Shown here in pieces: positions 47,959 to 57,644 of a stretch of 64,000 bases of DNA. Where the stretch lies: the NCBI RefSeq assembly GCF_002844595.1, contig NZ_PJNW01000017.1, forward strand, positions 62,001 through 126,000, read 5' to 3'. Numbering within the stretch: the stretch's first letter is position 1; each line of letters begins with the position of its first letter. The position numbers and the translations under genes were made by a program. The notes below the pieces were generated by a model. It was not told the DNA's origin and did no database searches. It saw nothing but the letters and a program-made list of their open reading frames with translations. This stretch comes from Pleomorphomonas diazotrophica (GTDB lineage: Bacteria; Pseudomonadota; Alphaproteobacteria; Rhizobiales; Pleomorphomonadaceae).

Positions 47959-49028
47959 GCTTCGGCTTCGGCGAGCAGTCTCGCCTGATGGTCGGTGATC
48001 AGAGCGCCGACGATGTCATCGAGGTCGCCTTCCATCACCTGCGGCAGCTTGTAGAGCGTCAGGTTGATGCGGTGGTCGGTGACGCGCCCTTGCGGGAAGT
48101 TGTAGGTACGGATGCGCTCCGACCGGTCGCCCGATCCAACCTGGCCGCGCCGGTCGGCGGCGCGAGCGCTGTCGGCCTTCTCGCGCTCGATCTCGTAGAG
48201 GCGGGCGCGCAGCAGCTTCATCGCCTTGGCGCGGTTCTTGTGCTGCGACCGCTCCTCCTGGCAGGCGACGGCAATGCCGGTGGGAATATGGGTGATGCGG
48301 ATGGCGCTGTCGGTGGTGTTGACGTGCTGGCCGCCGGCGCCCGACGAGCGGAAGGTGTCGACGCGGAGGTCACTTTCGCTGATGGCGATGTCGACGTCCT
48401 CGGCCTCCGGCAGCACCGCCACCGTGGCGGCCGAGGTGTGGATACGGCCCGAACTCTCGGTCACCGGCACCCGCTGCACCCGGTGGACGCCGGACTCGAA
48501 CTTCAGGCGGGCGTAGACGCCGGCGCCGTCGATCGAGGCGATGATTTCCTTGTAGCCGCCGAGCTCGGCCTCCGACAGGCTCATCACCTCGACGCGCCAG
48601 CCGTGCGCCTCGGCATAGCGCTGGTACATGCGGAAGAGGTCGCCGGCAAACAGGGCGGCCTCGTCGCCGCCAGTGCCTGCCCGTACCTCCAGGATGGCGC
48701 TCTTGTCGTCGGCGCGGTCGCGCGGCAACAGCGCGATGCGGACGTCCTGTCTCAGCGTCTCGACCTTCTCGGCCAGCTCGGGCCGTTCGGCCTCGGCGAG
48801 GGAGCGCATGTCCGGGTCGGTGGTGGGGTCGCCCAGCATCGCCTCGATGTCGGCGAGTTCGCGATCGGCGTCGCGCAGAGCGCGGATGCGGGCGATCAGC
48901 GGTTCCAGCTCGGCATAATCGCGCGACAGGCGGACGAAGGTGTCGGCGTCCGGATTGCCGGCGAGCCGTGCCTCGATAATGGCGAAACGGTCGAGGAGGG
49001 CCTCGAGACGGGCGTCGAAAGGGGTCAT
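47955..49028 (-). CDS. prfA: Peptide chain release factor 1
   Basis: Recognises UAA/UAG and releases the peptide. It has 357 residues from ATG 49028. The GGQ motif is in [15 protein letters not shown] near residue 235. The codon-recognition tripeptide is PVT in [14 protein letters not shown], a variant of the usual PxT. It overlaps prmC by four bases and follows ptsP by 19 bases. Confidence 0.97.
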   Translation of the reverse strand: MTPFDARLEALLDRFAIIEARLAGNPDADTFVRLSRDYAELEPLIARIRALRDADRELADIEAMLGDPTTDPDMRSLAEAERPELAEKVETLRQDVRIALLPRDRADDKSAILEVRAGTGGDEAALFAGDLFRMYQRYAEAHGWRVEVMSLSEAELGGYKEIIASIDGAGVYARLKFESGVHRVQRVPVTESSGRIHTSAATVAVLPEAEDVDIAISESDLRVDTFRSSGAGGQHVNTTDSAIRITHIPTGIAVACQEERSQHKNRAKAMKLLRARLYEIEREKADSARAADRRGQVGSGDRSERIRTYNFPQGRVTDHRINLTLYKLPQVMEGDLDDIVGALITDHQARLLAEAEA

Positions 49029-49047
49029 GCGGTGGGCGGGAACCGGG

Positions 49048-51315
49048 TCAGTTGAGCGGGATGTCGCGGGATTCGGCGAAGTCCTGCAGGAGCTTGCGGA
49101 TCGGCGGCCCATCGGGGCGGTTGAGGGCCGGGGCAAGCAGGGCTTCGAGCTCGCCGAGGTTGACCGAGCGGATCATGTCCTTCACGGGGCCGACCGACGT
49201 GGCGGCCATGGACATCGAGCGGAAGCCGACGGCCATCAGCGCCATGGCGGTGAGCGGCGTGCCGCCCAGCTCGCCGCAGAGCGTCGCCGGCTTGCCATAT
49301 TCGGCCGACTTGCGGGCGATGGTGCGCAGCGCGCGCAGGAAGGACGGGGCGAGCGGGTCGAAACGCTGGGCCACCTTGGCGTTGCCGCGGTCGACCGCCA
49401 GCATGAACTGGAACAGGTCGTTGGTGCCGACCGACACGAAGTCGACCACCGACAGGAGTTCGTCGAGCTCGAACAGCAGCGCCGGCACCTCGATCATCGC
49501 GCCGAGCTTCAGCGACGAGGGCAGGGCATGGCCGTGCTTTTCGAGGAAGCGCTGCTCGCCCTTCACCAGTTCCTTGGCCTTAATGAACTCGTCGACCGTC
49601 GAGATCATCGGGAACATGACGCGCAGTTCGCGTCCGCCGGCGGCCTTCAGCAGCGCGCGCACCTGCGTTCTCAGGATGACCGTGCGGTCGAGCCCGATGC
49701 GGATGGCGCGCCAGCCCATGGCCGGGTTCTCTTCCTGCACCGAGCGGGTGAGGTAGGGCAGCACCTTGTCGCCGCCGATGTCGAGCGTGCGGAAGGTGAC
49801 GGGCCGTCCGGTGGCGCCGTCGAGGATCTTGGAATAGAGCTCCGCCTGCTGCCCCAGCTTGGGGAAGGTCGGCGCGATCATGAACTGCAGCTCGGTGCGG
49901 AACAGACCGATGCCGTCGGCGCCCGACTCGTCGAAATGCGGCAGGTCGAACAGCAGGCCGGCATTGGTGTTCAGCGCGATGCGCACGCCGTCCAGCGTCA
50001 CCGGCGCCTTGAAGCGCAACTGGCGATAACGCTCCTGCCGGCGGGCACGGAAGCGCACCTTGGTGACATAGGCCTGCTCGACGTCGGCCGGCGGCCTCAG
50101 GTGCACGTAGCCGCTTTCGCCGTCGATGATGATGCTGTCGCCATTCTCGGCCAGCGACACGACGTTGGCGAGCTGGCCGACCGCCGGGATGGACAGGGCG
50201 CGGGCGACGATGGCGACGTGGCTCGTGGTGGTGCCTTCCTCGAGCACCAGGCCGCGCAGCTTGGACCGGTCGTAGTCGAGGAGCTCGGCGGCGCCCATCG
50301 AGCGGGCGACGACGATGGCGTTGTCCGGCAGCTCGCTGGACTTTTCCTTGCCCATCAGCTCGCGCAACAGGCGATAGGTGAGGTCGTCGAAGTCGTGCAG
50401 GCGCTCGAGCAGATAGGGGTCGGTCTGCCGCTGCATGCGGGCGCGAGTGTCGGACTGCACGCGCTCCACCGCCGCCTCTGCGGAAAGGCCCGAGCGGACG
50501 ATCGCCTCTTCCATGCGGCGCGTCCAGCCGCGGTCGTAGGCGAACATGCGATAGGCTTCGAGCACGTCGCGATGCTCGCCGTGGTGGGCGACCTCGCCGC
50601 TGTCGATCATGTCGTCGATAGAGAGGCGCAGGTTGGCGATGGCAGCCGTGAGGCGCTTGACCTCCTGCTCGGGGTCCTCGGCGATGAAATTGGTGACGAC
50701 GACGCGTGGCTCGTGCAGCACCACGTGACCGAGGCCGACGCCGTCCGACAGCACCACGCCGGGCACGTGCATGGGACGGTTGAGGTCGAGTACCGTCTGC
50801 TGGGCGGCGGCAAGGCCCAGCACCTCGCCGGAGGCGATGATCTCGGCGATGATCATGCCGGTGGTCTGGAGCGCCTCCTCCTCCTCCTCGGAGTAGGTCT
50901 TGCGGACGCGGTTCTGCACCACCAGCACGCCGAGCGTGCGGCCCGAACGCAGGATCGGCACACCGAGGAAGGAGTGATAGGCCTCTTCGTCGGTACCGGG
51001 AATATAGGAGAAGGCCGGGTGTTCCTGGGCGTCGGCGAGGTTGAGCACCGCCGCCTCGGCGGCGATCAGACCGACGAGGCCCTGGCCGATGCGCAGCGAG
51101 GCCTTGTGGACGGCTTCGCGGTTGAGGCCTTCGGTGGCGAACAGTTCGAGCACGCCATCGGCGCGCAGGACGTAGAGCGAGCAAACCTCCGCGACCATGT
51201 TGGCCGCGATGGTGACGACGATCTTGTCCAGTCGCTCCTGGGCGCTGATCGGCTCCGCCATCACCTCGCGGAGGCGGCGGAGCAGAACGCGCGGTCCGGA
51301 AAGGCCTCCCCGCAT
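49048..51315 (-). CDS. ptsP: Phosphoenolpyruvate-protein phosphotransferase, nitrogen PTS (EI-Ntr)
   Basis: The first phosphorelay enzyme of PTS-Ntr, phosphorylating NPr. It has 755 residues from ATG 51315, which has AGGAAG upstream; further ATGs at 51375 and 51384 would extend it, but the family starts here ([19 protein letters not shown]). An N-terminal GAF domain (about 1-165) marks EI-Ntr rather than sugar EI. The phospho-His lies in [20 protein letters not shown] near residue 366. The C-terminal PEP-binding barrel includes [12 protein letters not shown] and LCGELGG. Confidence 0.95.
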   Translation of the reverse strand: MRGGLSGPRVLLRRLREVMAEPISAQERLDKIVVTIAANMVAEVCSLYVLRADGVLELFATEGLNREAVHKASLRIGQGLVGLIAAEAAVLNLADAQEHPAFSYIPGTDEEAYHSFLGVPILRSGRTLGVLVVQNRVRKTYSEEEEEALQTTGMIIAEIIASGEVLGLAAAQQTVLDLNRPMHVPGVVLSDGVGLGHVVLHEPRVVVTNFIAEDPEQEVKRLTAAIANLRLSIDDMIDSGEVAHHGEHRDVLEAYRMFAYDRGWTRRMEEAIVRSGLSAEAAVERVQSDTRARMQRQTDPYLLERLHDFDDLTYRLLRELMGKEKSSELPDNAIVVARSMGAAELLDYDRSKLRGLVLEEGTTTSHVAIVARALSIPAVGQLANVVSLAENGDSIIIDGESGYVHLRPPADVEQAYVTKVRFRARRQERYRQLRFKAPVTLDGVRIALNTNAGLLFDLPHFDESGADGIGLFRTELQFMIAPTFPKLGQQAELYSKILDGATGRPVTFRTLDIGGDKVLPYLTRSVQEENPAMGWRAIRIGLDRTVILRTQVRALLKAAGGRELRVMFPMISTVDEFIKAKELVKGEQRFLEKHGHALPSSLKLGAMIEVPALLFELDELLSVVDFVSVGTNDLFQFMLAVDRGNAKVAQRFDPLAPSFLRALRTIARKSAEYGKPATLCGELGGTPLTAMALMAVGFRSMSMAATSVGPVKDMIRSVNLGELEALLAPALNRPDGPPIRKLLQDFAESRDIPLN

Positions 51316-51537
51316 CGTCGGCTTCCTGCTCTCTCCCGCGGGCCGGAACGGCGCCAGGCCGGCCGACGGGTTCATCCACTCCATTATGCCAGCCCTAGCG
51401 CGTTTTGCGGCCGGCTTGAAGCCATCAATATGGCAGCATGACCTTGTGGACCGCTGCCCGGAAACGGACGGGCTCCAGCACGTTGATAGGGCTTCGCCTT
51501 GGCTCCGGCGAGGCGCTTTTCCGTGAGAGCCCGACAA

Positions 51538-51594
51538 ATCGGCGTGAGCACGCCGATGGCGGGAAGCCGGCGCCTGGACCTCTCCGGCGCCGGC
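51538..51594 (-). terminator. Tandem hairpins after lysC
   Basis: Two perfect hairpins lie between lysC and ptsP: ATCGGCGT-gagc-ACGCCGAT (51538-51557) and GCCGGCGCC / GGCGCCGGC (51566-51594). Neither has a T-run on the minus strand, so they could attenuate rather than fully stop transcription from lysC towards ptsP. Confidence 0.4.
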
Positions 51595-51602
51595 GAACCG
51601 CG

Positions 51603-52856
51603 TCAGGCCTTGTCGAGGCCGTAGGCCGAATGCAGGGTGCGGACGGCGAGTTCGGTATAGGCCTCGTCGATCAGCACGGAGATCTTGATCTCGGACGTGG
51701 TGATCGCCCGGATGTTGATGCCCTTGTCCGACAATGCCTTGAAGGCCTGAGCGGCGACGCCGGCGTGGCTGCGCATGCCGACGCCGATCACCGACACCTT
51801 GCACATGCCGGTGGTGCCCTCGAAGGTCTTGTAGCCGATCTCGACCTTCTTGTCGTTGAGCACGGCGGTGGCGCGCTCATAGTCGGTGGCCGGCAGCGTG
51901 AAGGTGATGTCGGTCTCGGCGCCGTCGGCCGAGATGTTCTGGACGATCATGTCGACGTTGACGTTGGCCTCGGCCAGCGGTCCGAACACGGCGGCGGCGA
52001 CGCCCGGCTGGTCCGGCACGCGGCGGATGGAGATCTGCGCCTCGTCCTTGGAGTAGGCGATACCGGTGACGACTTCCTGTTCCACGATCTCGTCCTCATC
52101 GCAAATGAGCGTTCCGAACGGGTCGCCGTTCGGCATGGTCTTGGGGTTGTTGGGGTCCTCAAACGACGACCGCACGAAGGTGCGGACCTTGTGGACCATG
52201 GCAAGCTCGACGGAGCGCACCTGCAGCACCTTGGAGCCGAGGGAGGCCATCTCCAGCATCTCCTCGAAGGAGACCTTGTCGAGACGGCGGGCCTTGGGCA
52301 CGACGCGCGGGTCGGTGGTGTAGACGCCGTCGACGTCGGTGTAGATGTCGCAGCGGTCGGCCTTCACCGCCGCCGCGACGGCGACGGCCGAGGTGTCGGA
52401 GCCGCCACGGCCGAGCGTCGATACGCGGCCGTCGGGGCCGATGCCCTGGAAGCCGGCGATGACGGCGACGCGGCCGGCCTCCATCTGCTCGATGACGCGG
52501 CTGCCGTCGATCGACTGGATGCGGGCGGCACCATGGGCGCCATCGGTGACGATCGGCAGTTGCCAGCCCTGCCAGGAGCGGGCGTCGATGCCCATCGCCT
52601 GCAGCGTGATGGCGAGAAGACCGCTCGTGACCTGCTCGCCGGATGCGACGACGGCGTCATATTCGCGGGCGTCATGCAGGGCGGAGGCGCCACGGCACAG
52701 CGCGACCAGTTCGTTGGTCTTGCCGGCCATGGCCGATACGACGACGGCGACCTGATGGCCGGCATCGACCTCGCGCTTCACGTGGGCCGCGACATTGCGG
52801 ATCCTATCGAGATCGGCGACGGAGGTGCCGCCGAATTTCATCACCAATCGAGCCAT
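51603..52856 (-). CDS. lysC: Aspartate kinase
   Basis: The first step of the aspartate family (Lys, Thr, Met). It has 417 residues: KFGGTSVAD at the N-terminus, GRGGSDTSAVAVA near 155 and two C-terminal ACT domains (VPDQPGVAAAVFGPL; VIGVGMRSHAGVAAQAF), which imply feedback regulation. It is monofunctional, without a homoserine dehydrogenase domain. ptsP lies downstream after 287 bases. Confidence 0.96.
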   Translation of the reverse strand: MARLVMKFGGTSVADLDRIRNVAAHVKREVDAGHQVAVVVSAMAGKTNELVALCRGASALHDAREYDAVVASGEQVTSGLLAITLQAMGIDARSWQGWQLPIVTDGAHGAARIQSIDGSRVIEQMEAGRVAVIAGFQGIGPDGRVSTLGRGGSDTSAVAVAAAVKADRCDIYTDVDGVYTTDPRVVPKARRLDKVSFEEMLEMASLGSKVLQVRSVELAMVHKVRTFVRSSFEDPNNPKTMPNGDPFGTLICDEDEIVEQEVVTGIAYSKDEAQISIRRVPDQPGVAAAVFGPLAEANVNVDMIVQNISADGAETDITFTLPATDYERATAVLNDKKVEIGYKTFEGTTGMCKVSVIGVGMRSHAGVAAQAFKALSDKGINIRAITTSEIKISVLIDEAYTELAVRTLHSAYGLDKA

Positions 52857-52966
52857 TTTCCGACGTCGTTTCCTGAGGGGCGGGAACCCCGTTGCGAGAG
52901 GTGAAAATGCGGGGAACCGGATGGTACCCGCAGGGCCGCGCCCTCAATACAGGAAGGTGCGGCGCC

Positions 52967-52991
52967 GGGCAATCGCCAGAGGCGATTGCCC
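52967..52991. repeat. Perfect 11-bp hairpin preceding repeat copy C
   Basis: GGGCAATCGCC-aga-GGCGATTGCCC is followed on the plus strand by GATGTTTGTTTT. There is no plus-strand gene upstream for it to terminate. It sits 16 bases before repeat copy C, as the hairpin at 34909-34926 does for copy A. Confidence 0.45.
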
Positions 52992-53007
52992 GATGTTTGT
53001 TTTCTGC

Positions 53008-53134
53008 CTCAGTCGCCGGCGGGCCTCCGGCCCTTAGGCTTTCCGCTCCGCTTAAGTCTCCGAGACGCTTCGTGTCTCGAAGACACGCTCCGCGCGGCGC
53101 CGCTTGGCGCCGTAAGCCGCCTCGGGCGGCTTCG
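53008..53134. repeat. Intergenic palindromic repeat, copy C
   Basis: A 127-base block matching copy A in sequence and order. Its central hairpin CGTGTCT-cga-AGACACG differs in sequence from that of copy A yet is still perfectly paired. The right-end hairpin AAGCCGCC...GGCGGCTT is shared. It begins 26 bases beyond the stop of the esterase gene, the same relation copies A/B have to the IalB-family gene. Confidence 0.75.
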
Positions 53135-53159
53135 GGTGCGTTTGCTTGGTGGGGTGTGT

Positions 53160-54092
53160 TCAGAGGCGGAAGATGGCGCGGGCCCACGTGACGATGTGGT
53201 CGAAGAAGGGCGCCACGGCCTTCAGGCGGCCGTAGTCGCCGGCGCAGCCGTGGTGCAGCCCCTCGTAGCGGCGGAAGTCGAGCGTCACACCGGCGGCGGC
53301 AAGGCGCCCGGCATAGGCTTCGCCCTCGTCGCGCAGCACGTCGCAGCCGGCCGTCAGCAGCAGCGCCGGCGGCAGGCCGGCAAGGGTCTCGGCCCTGAGC
53401 GGCGAGGCGTGCGGATGAGTGCGGTCAGCCGGGTCGGGCACGTAATGGTCCCAGAACCAGGCCATGTCGTCGGCGGTGAGACCGAAACCCTCGGCAAACT
53501 CGGAATAGGACGGATGGCCGGCGGCGATGTCGTCGGTCACCGGATAGATCAGCATCTGGCCGGCGAGCGTCGGCCCGCCTTCATCGCGGATGCGCAGGGC
53601 GGTGACGGCGGTGAGGTTGCCACCGGCGCTGTCGCCGCCGACGATCAGCTTGGCCGGATCGATGCTCAGATCGCCGGCATGGGCGGCCACCCAGCGGACG
53701 GCAGCGAGGCAGTCGTCGCTGGCCACCGGAAAGCGGTGCTCCGGCGCCATGCGGTAGTCGACAGAGACCACCACGGCGCCCACACTGGCGCAAAGGTTGC
53801 GGCAGACGTTGTCGTGGGTGTCGAGCGAACAGAGCACCCAACCGCCGCCGTGGATGTAGACGATGCCTGGGAGGATATCGCCCTCGCCGAACGGCCTGTA
53901 GACCCGGGCCTTGATGGCGCCGCTGCCGACCGGGATGGCAATGGTCTCCACCGCCTTGACCGGCGCGCCGGCAGCGCGCGGCTCGGCCTCGGCGCGGGCA
54001 CGGCCAGCCTCGGCCGACAGGTCTTTCAAGGGCGGTTCGCCGCGCGCGGCGGCCCGCGCCAGATCGGCGGCGATTTCGGGATGAAGCGGCAT
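53160..54092 (-). CDS. Alpha/beta hydrolase (hormone-sensitive lipase family esterase)
   Basis: A 310-residue family IV esterase. The oxyanion motif is HGGGWVLCSLDTHD near residue 80; the nucleophile Ser is in GDSAGGNLTA near 155, the acid Asp in LLTAGCDVLRDEGEAYAGRL and the His in GLHHGCAGD near 285. It hydrolyses small acyl esters; the natural substrate is unknown. It is inserted between lysC and ubiG, which are neighbours in many relatives, and a repeat follows it, so local insertion is possible. Confidence 0.9.
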   Translation of the reverse strand: MPLHPEIAADLARAAARGEPPLKDLSAEAGRARAEAEPRAAGAPVKAVETIAIPVGSGAIKARVYRPFGEGDILPGIVYIHGGGWVLCSLDTHDNVCRNLCASVGAVVVSVDYRMAPEHRFPVASDDCLAAVRWVAAHAGDLSIDPAKLIVGGDSAGGNLTAVTALRIRDEGGPTLAGQMLIYPVTDDIAAGHPSYSEFAEGFGLTADDMAWFWDHYVPDPADRTHPHASPLRAETLAGLPPALLLTAGCDVLRDEGEAYAGRLAAAGVTLDFRRYEGLHHGCAGDYGRLKAVAPFFDHIVTWARAIFRL

Positions 54093-54273
54093 TGGTTCCT
54101 CCGGCCTCTATTTTTCACAAGTGAAGCGCTTTGGACGGGCGGCGGAAAGGCCGCCTTTCCGCTTATGACCAGAAATCACACCTTCGAGGGGAGCCTGCCA
54201 AGGGTTGACTTGGCAGCCGGCCGGCTCGAAAAGTCGGGACCCGCCCATCCCGGCGGCGATTGCGGAGAGCCCC

Positions 54274-55023
54274 ATGACCGAGATGAAGCGTGACAGCGTC
54301 GATCAGGCCGAAGTCGATCGCTTCTCGGCGATGGCCAGGGAATGGTGGGACCCGAACGGCAAGTTCAAGCCGCTGCACCGGTTCAGCCCGGTCCGGCTCG
54401 GCTATATCAAGCGGGAGGTGTCCAGGCATTTCGGCCGCAATGAGCGCGCCGCCGACGCCTTTTCCGGGCTCACCTTTCTCGACATCGGCTGCGGTGGCGG
54501 CCTTGTGTCCGAACCGATGGCCCGGCTCGGCGCCACGGTCACCGGCATCGACCCGTCGCCCGTCAACATCGAGGTGGCGCGGCTGCATGCCGCCGAGACC
54601 GGTGTCGTCGTCGATTATCGGGCAACGACCGCCGAGGACGTTCTGGCCGCCGGCGAGCGATTCGACGTGGTGCTGGCGCTGGAAGTGGTCGAGCATGTCT
54701 CGGACGTCCCGTCCTTCCTCGCCACGGTGGCCGACTTGGTGAAGCCCGGCGGTCTCGTCATCGCCGCCACGCTCAACCGCACGCTGAAGGCGCTGGGCCT
54801 CGCGGTGGTCGGTGCCGAATATGTGCTGCGCTGGTTGCCGCGCGGCACCCATGACTGGAAGAAGTTCGTCAAACCCGAGGAGCTGGAGGCGCCGCTTCAG
54901 GAGGCCGGCCTGACGCTGCTCGACCGGCGCGGCGTCGTGTTCGATCCCCTTCGCTTCGCCTGGAAGGAAAGCGACGACACGGATGTGAACTATATGGTGC
55001 TGGCAGCCCGCCCCAAGGCTTGA
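54274..55023 (+). CDS. ubiG: Ubiquinone biosynthesis O-methyltransferase UbiG
   Basis: An SAM-dependent methyltransferase that performs both O-methylations of ubiquinone. It has 249 residues from ATG 54274 (GGAGAG upstream): [23 protein letters not shown] motif [19 protein letters not shown], and [10 protein letters not shown]. The stop lies three bases from that of the convergent DUF1178 gene. Confidence 0.96.
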   Translation: MTEMKRDSVDQAEVDRFSAMAREWWDPNGKFKPLHRFSPVRLGYIKREVSRHFGRNERAADAFSGLTFLDIGCGGGLVSEPMARLGATVTGIDPSPVNIEVARLHAAETGVVVDYRATTAEDVLAAGERFDVVLALEVVEHVSDVPSFLATVADLVKPGGLVIAATLNRTLKALGLAVVGAEYVLRWLPRGTHDWKKFVKPEELEAPLQEAGLTLLDRRGVVFDPLRFAWKESDDTDVNYMVLAARPKA

Positions 55024-55026
55024 GCC

Positions 55027-55476
55027 TCAGTTCCGCTCACCGGGAAGAACAGGTAGCGGCAGGATCTCGATACCCTCCTCGACGAGGGCGCGGGCATCCT
55101 CCGCCGTGGCTTCGCCGTGAACGGCGCGAATCGGCGCTTCGCCGAAATGGATGCGGCGCGCCTCCTCGGCAAAGCGTTTGCCGACGTTCTCGGACCCATC
55201 GAGCAGGGCCGCCTTGATTTCCTTAAGCTTCTCAAGGAACTCGCGTGCCTCTGGCGGAACGGCAACGAGCTGCTTGTCCTGCTGCGGCATCGGCACGACG
55301 GCCTTGCTTTCCGAGGTCGCGACATTCGGCCGCATCAACGCCTTGCTGACCGATGTCGAGCCGCACTCGGGGCAGGCGCAGAGGCCGGCCGACGACTGGA
55401 CGTCGAAATCCTCCGAGGAACGGAACCATCCCTCGAACTCATGGGCGTTGGAACAGATGAGCGAATAGCGGATCAT
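55027..55476 (-). CDS. DUF1178 family protein
   Basis: A 149-residue DUF1178 protein. It starts MIRYSLICSNAHEFEGWF and has a second Cys pair in LCACPECGS, so the N-terminal part looks like a zinc ribbon. An ATG at 55488 would add MLKV, and neither start has a strong ribosome site. Function unknown. The order DUF1178, nitrilase-type amidase, grxC, comF is common in Hyphomicrobiales. Confidence 0.87.
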   Translation of the reverse strand: MIRYSLICSNAHEFEGWFRSSEDFDVQSSAGLCACPECGSTSVSKALMRPNVATSESKAVVPMPQQDKQLVAVPPEAREFLEKLKEIKAALLDGSENVGKRFAEEARRIHFGEAPIRAVHGEATAEDARALVEEGIEILPLPVLPGERN

Positions 55477-55544
55477 GACTTTCAACATGGCGCGCCGGAT
55501 TTGCCATCGCAAGCCCGGCACATCTTTTTTGGCCAAGCCGGCAA

Positions 55545-56369
55545 CTAAAGCGTGAAGCGGCGCTCGTTCTCCAGCGAGGGGATGCGGGCGCGGGTGAGCT
55601 CCACCTCGTCGAGGTCGATGTCGGCGACGATGACGCCCGGTTCGGCGTGGTCGGCCTCGGCGATCACCTTGCCCCAGGGGCCGACGATCAGCGAATGGCC
55701 GTAGGTTTCGCGGCCGTCCTCATGCGTGCCGCCCTGGGCCGCCGAGATCATGAAGCAGCCATTCTCGATGGCGCGCGCCCGTTGCAGCACGTGCCAATGC
55801 GCCTCGCCCGTCTGGCGGGTGAAGGCAGCCGGCGCTCCGATGATCTCGACATCGGCGTGGCCATAGGCGCGGAACAGCTGGGGGAAGCGCAGATCATAGC
55901 AGATAGCGAGGCCGATCTTCGTTCCCGCCGCCTCCACGACGATGGCGCTTTCGCCCGGCGTATAGGCGGCGCTCTCGCGCCAGCTTTCGCCGTAAGGCAG
56001 GTCGACGTCGAACATGTGGATCTTGTCGTAGCGGGCGAGAAGGTCGCCGGCCGGGCCGAAGACATAGGCGCGGTTGGCGATCCGGCCGTCGTCGCGGCGG
56101 ATGGCCAGCGAGCCGAAATGCAGGGTGATGCCGAGCTCGCGGGCCAGCCCGGCGCCGCGCGCGACGAAGGCGTCCTTCGCCTCGACCTCGAGCTGACCCA
56201 GCATGTCCGCCCGGTCGCGTTCGATGATGTTGGTCATTTCCGGCGTTTGGATATAGGTGGCACCGGCGCCGGCGGCATCGCGGATCAGCGCTTCCACCTC
56301 GGGCAGGTTCTTTGACGGATCGCGGCCGGACCGGAGCTGGACGGCGGCGACGCAGAGCGGACGCGTCAT
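55545..56369 (-). CDS. Carbon-nitrogen hydrolase (Nit1-like amidase)
   Basis: A 274-residue nitrilase-superfamily amidase with Glu in TPEMTNII, Lys in DKIHMFDVDLP and Cys in LAICYDLRFPQLFRAY, the complete catalytic triad. DKIHMFDVDLP and the Cys motif match the Nit1 group, which removes deaminated glutathione. That role fits the neighbouring glutaredoxin gene 9 bases downstream, but is inference. Confidence 0.92.
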   Translation of the reverse strand: MTRPLCVAAVQLRSGRDPSKNLPEVEALIRDAAGAGATYIQTPEMTNIIERDRADMLGQLEVEAKDAFVARGAGLARELGITLHFGSLAIRRDDGRIANRAYVFGPAGDLLARYDKIHMFDVDLPYGESWRESAAYTPGESAIVVEAAGTKIGLAICYDLRFPQLFRAYGHADVEIIGAPAAFTRQTGEAHWHVLQRARAIENGCFMISAAQGGTHEDGRETYGHSLIVGPWGKVIAEADHAEPGVIVADIDLDEVELTRARIPSLENERRFTL

Positions 56370-56378
56370 CTCGTCTCC

Positions 56379-56633
56379 TTAACCGGCCAGAAGGCCATCG
56401 AGCCGTCCCTCGGCGTCGAGCGCGTAGAGATCGTCGCATCCACCGACATGGGTGGTGCCCAGGAAAATCTGCGGGAAGGTCATCCGGCCGGAGCGCTGCA
56501 CCATTTCCGCCTTGAGGGCGGGGTCGCTGCCGGCGTCGATCTCGGTGAAGGCGGCACCCTTCTTGTTGAGGAGCGCCTTGGCTCTCACGCAGTAGCCGCA
56601 GCCCTCGCGGGTATAGATGGTGACCGGAACCAT
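56379..56633 (-). CDS. grxC: Glutaredoxin 3
   Basis: An 84-residue glutaredoxin with active site GCGYCVRAK (C12, C15), which reduces disulfides with glutathione. QIFLGTTHVGGCDDL is the cis-Pro variant region and GSH-binding loop, typical of GrxC. The usual CPYC is CGYC here. It is cotranscribed with the amidase on spacing evidence. Confidence 0.94.
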   Translation of the reverse strand: MVPVTIYTREGCGYCVRAKALLNKKGAAFTEIDAGSDPALKAEMVQRSGRMTFPQIFLGTTHVGGCDDLYALDAEGRLDGLLAG

Positions 56634-56681
56634 GGCGGACCTCCTCGGATGCGTGTTGCCGATACGAATCTATAGCCTTGA

Positions 56682-57503
56682 TCAGCGCGGCGCCACAACC
56701 CGCGCCAGCGTCAGCACGTCGACGGCCGTCGCGCCGGCGGCCAGCAGCGCGCGGGTGGCAGCCTCCAGCGTGGCGCCGGTGGTCAGCACGTCATCGACAA
56801 GGATGGGGCGGCGGCCGGCAACAGCGGCCCTCCTGTCGGCGGGCACCAGGAAGGCGCCGCGCATGTTGCGCTCCCGCTCGTCGCGGCCAAGGCCCACCTG
56901 CCGCGGCGTGGGCCGGCTGCGAAGAAGCAGGCGCGTGGCAACCGGCAGACCGGTGAGGCGCCCCACTTCATGCGCGAGCAGGGCTGCCTGGTTGAAGCGT
57001 CGGCCGGCAAGCCGCCGCCAGTGCAGCGGCACCGGCACCAGCATGTCGGCATCCGTGATCAGTTCATGGGCGACCCGCGCCATCCAGGCGCCGAGCATCG
57101 GCGCGAGATCGGTGCGGTCGGCATATTTGAGGGCGTGGACGAGGTCCGGTACCGGACCTTCGTATGAGACCGCCGAGCGGGCACGGGCGAAGACCGGCGG
57201 ATCGGCGACGGCGGGTGCCGAGAGGATGCCAGGACCGAGATCGATGGGCAGCGGTGTTCCGAGCCGCTCGCACCAGGGGCGTTCAAGGAAATGCACGCCC
57301 TGCCAGCAGTCGGCGCAGAGGCCGCCGGAGCTGCCGAGACGGGCGCGACAGACCGGGCAGGCCGGCGGCAGCACGAGGTCGGCGATCCCGCCGCCGGCGG
57401 CGCGGATAAGCCGGCCGGCCACGCCGATGGCGCCGAAACGCACACGAAGTCGGCGCGGCGTATCGGCGCCCAGGGGAAGCCAGATGTCTGATTTTGCGGG
57501 CAT
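56682..57503 (-). CDS. ComF family phosphoribosyltransferase-like protein
   Basis: A 273-residue ComF homologue. The N-terminal zinc finger is PACPVCRAR...LCADCW (about 52-72), and the PRTase-type motif is ILVDDVLTTGATLEAAT near 240. I chose ATG 57503; ATG 57530 is a possible earlier start. ComF supports DNA uptake in some bacteria, but many holders are not known to be competent. Confidence 0.9.
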   Translation of the reverse strand: MPAKSDIWLPLGADTPRRLRVRFGAIGVAGRLIRAAGGGIADLVLPPACPVCRARLGSSGGLCADCWQGVHFLERPWCERLGTPLPIDLGPGILSAPAVADPPVFARARSAVSYEGPVPDLVHALKYADRTDLAPMLGAWMARVAHELITDADMLVPVPLHWRRLAGRRFNQAALLAHEVGRLTGLPVATRLLLRSRPTPRQVGLGRDERERNMRGAFLVPADRRAAVAGRRPILVDDVLTTGATLEAATRALLAAGATAVDVLTLARVVAPR

Positions 57504-57644
57504 GGTGGTTCGCCGGTTGTGAAAGAACATAAGCACGCACAGCGATCGCTCGCCAGACGGCAATGCACGGCCTGGTCGCCGCCTGGCATTTGACGCGCCG
57601 ACACGGCCCGCCTATCACCCTCTTTCCTTTCGCCGGAGGCTCCG

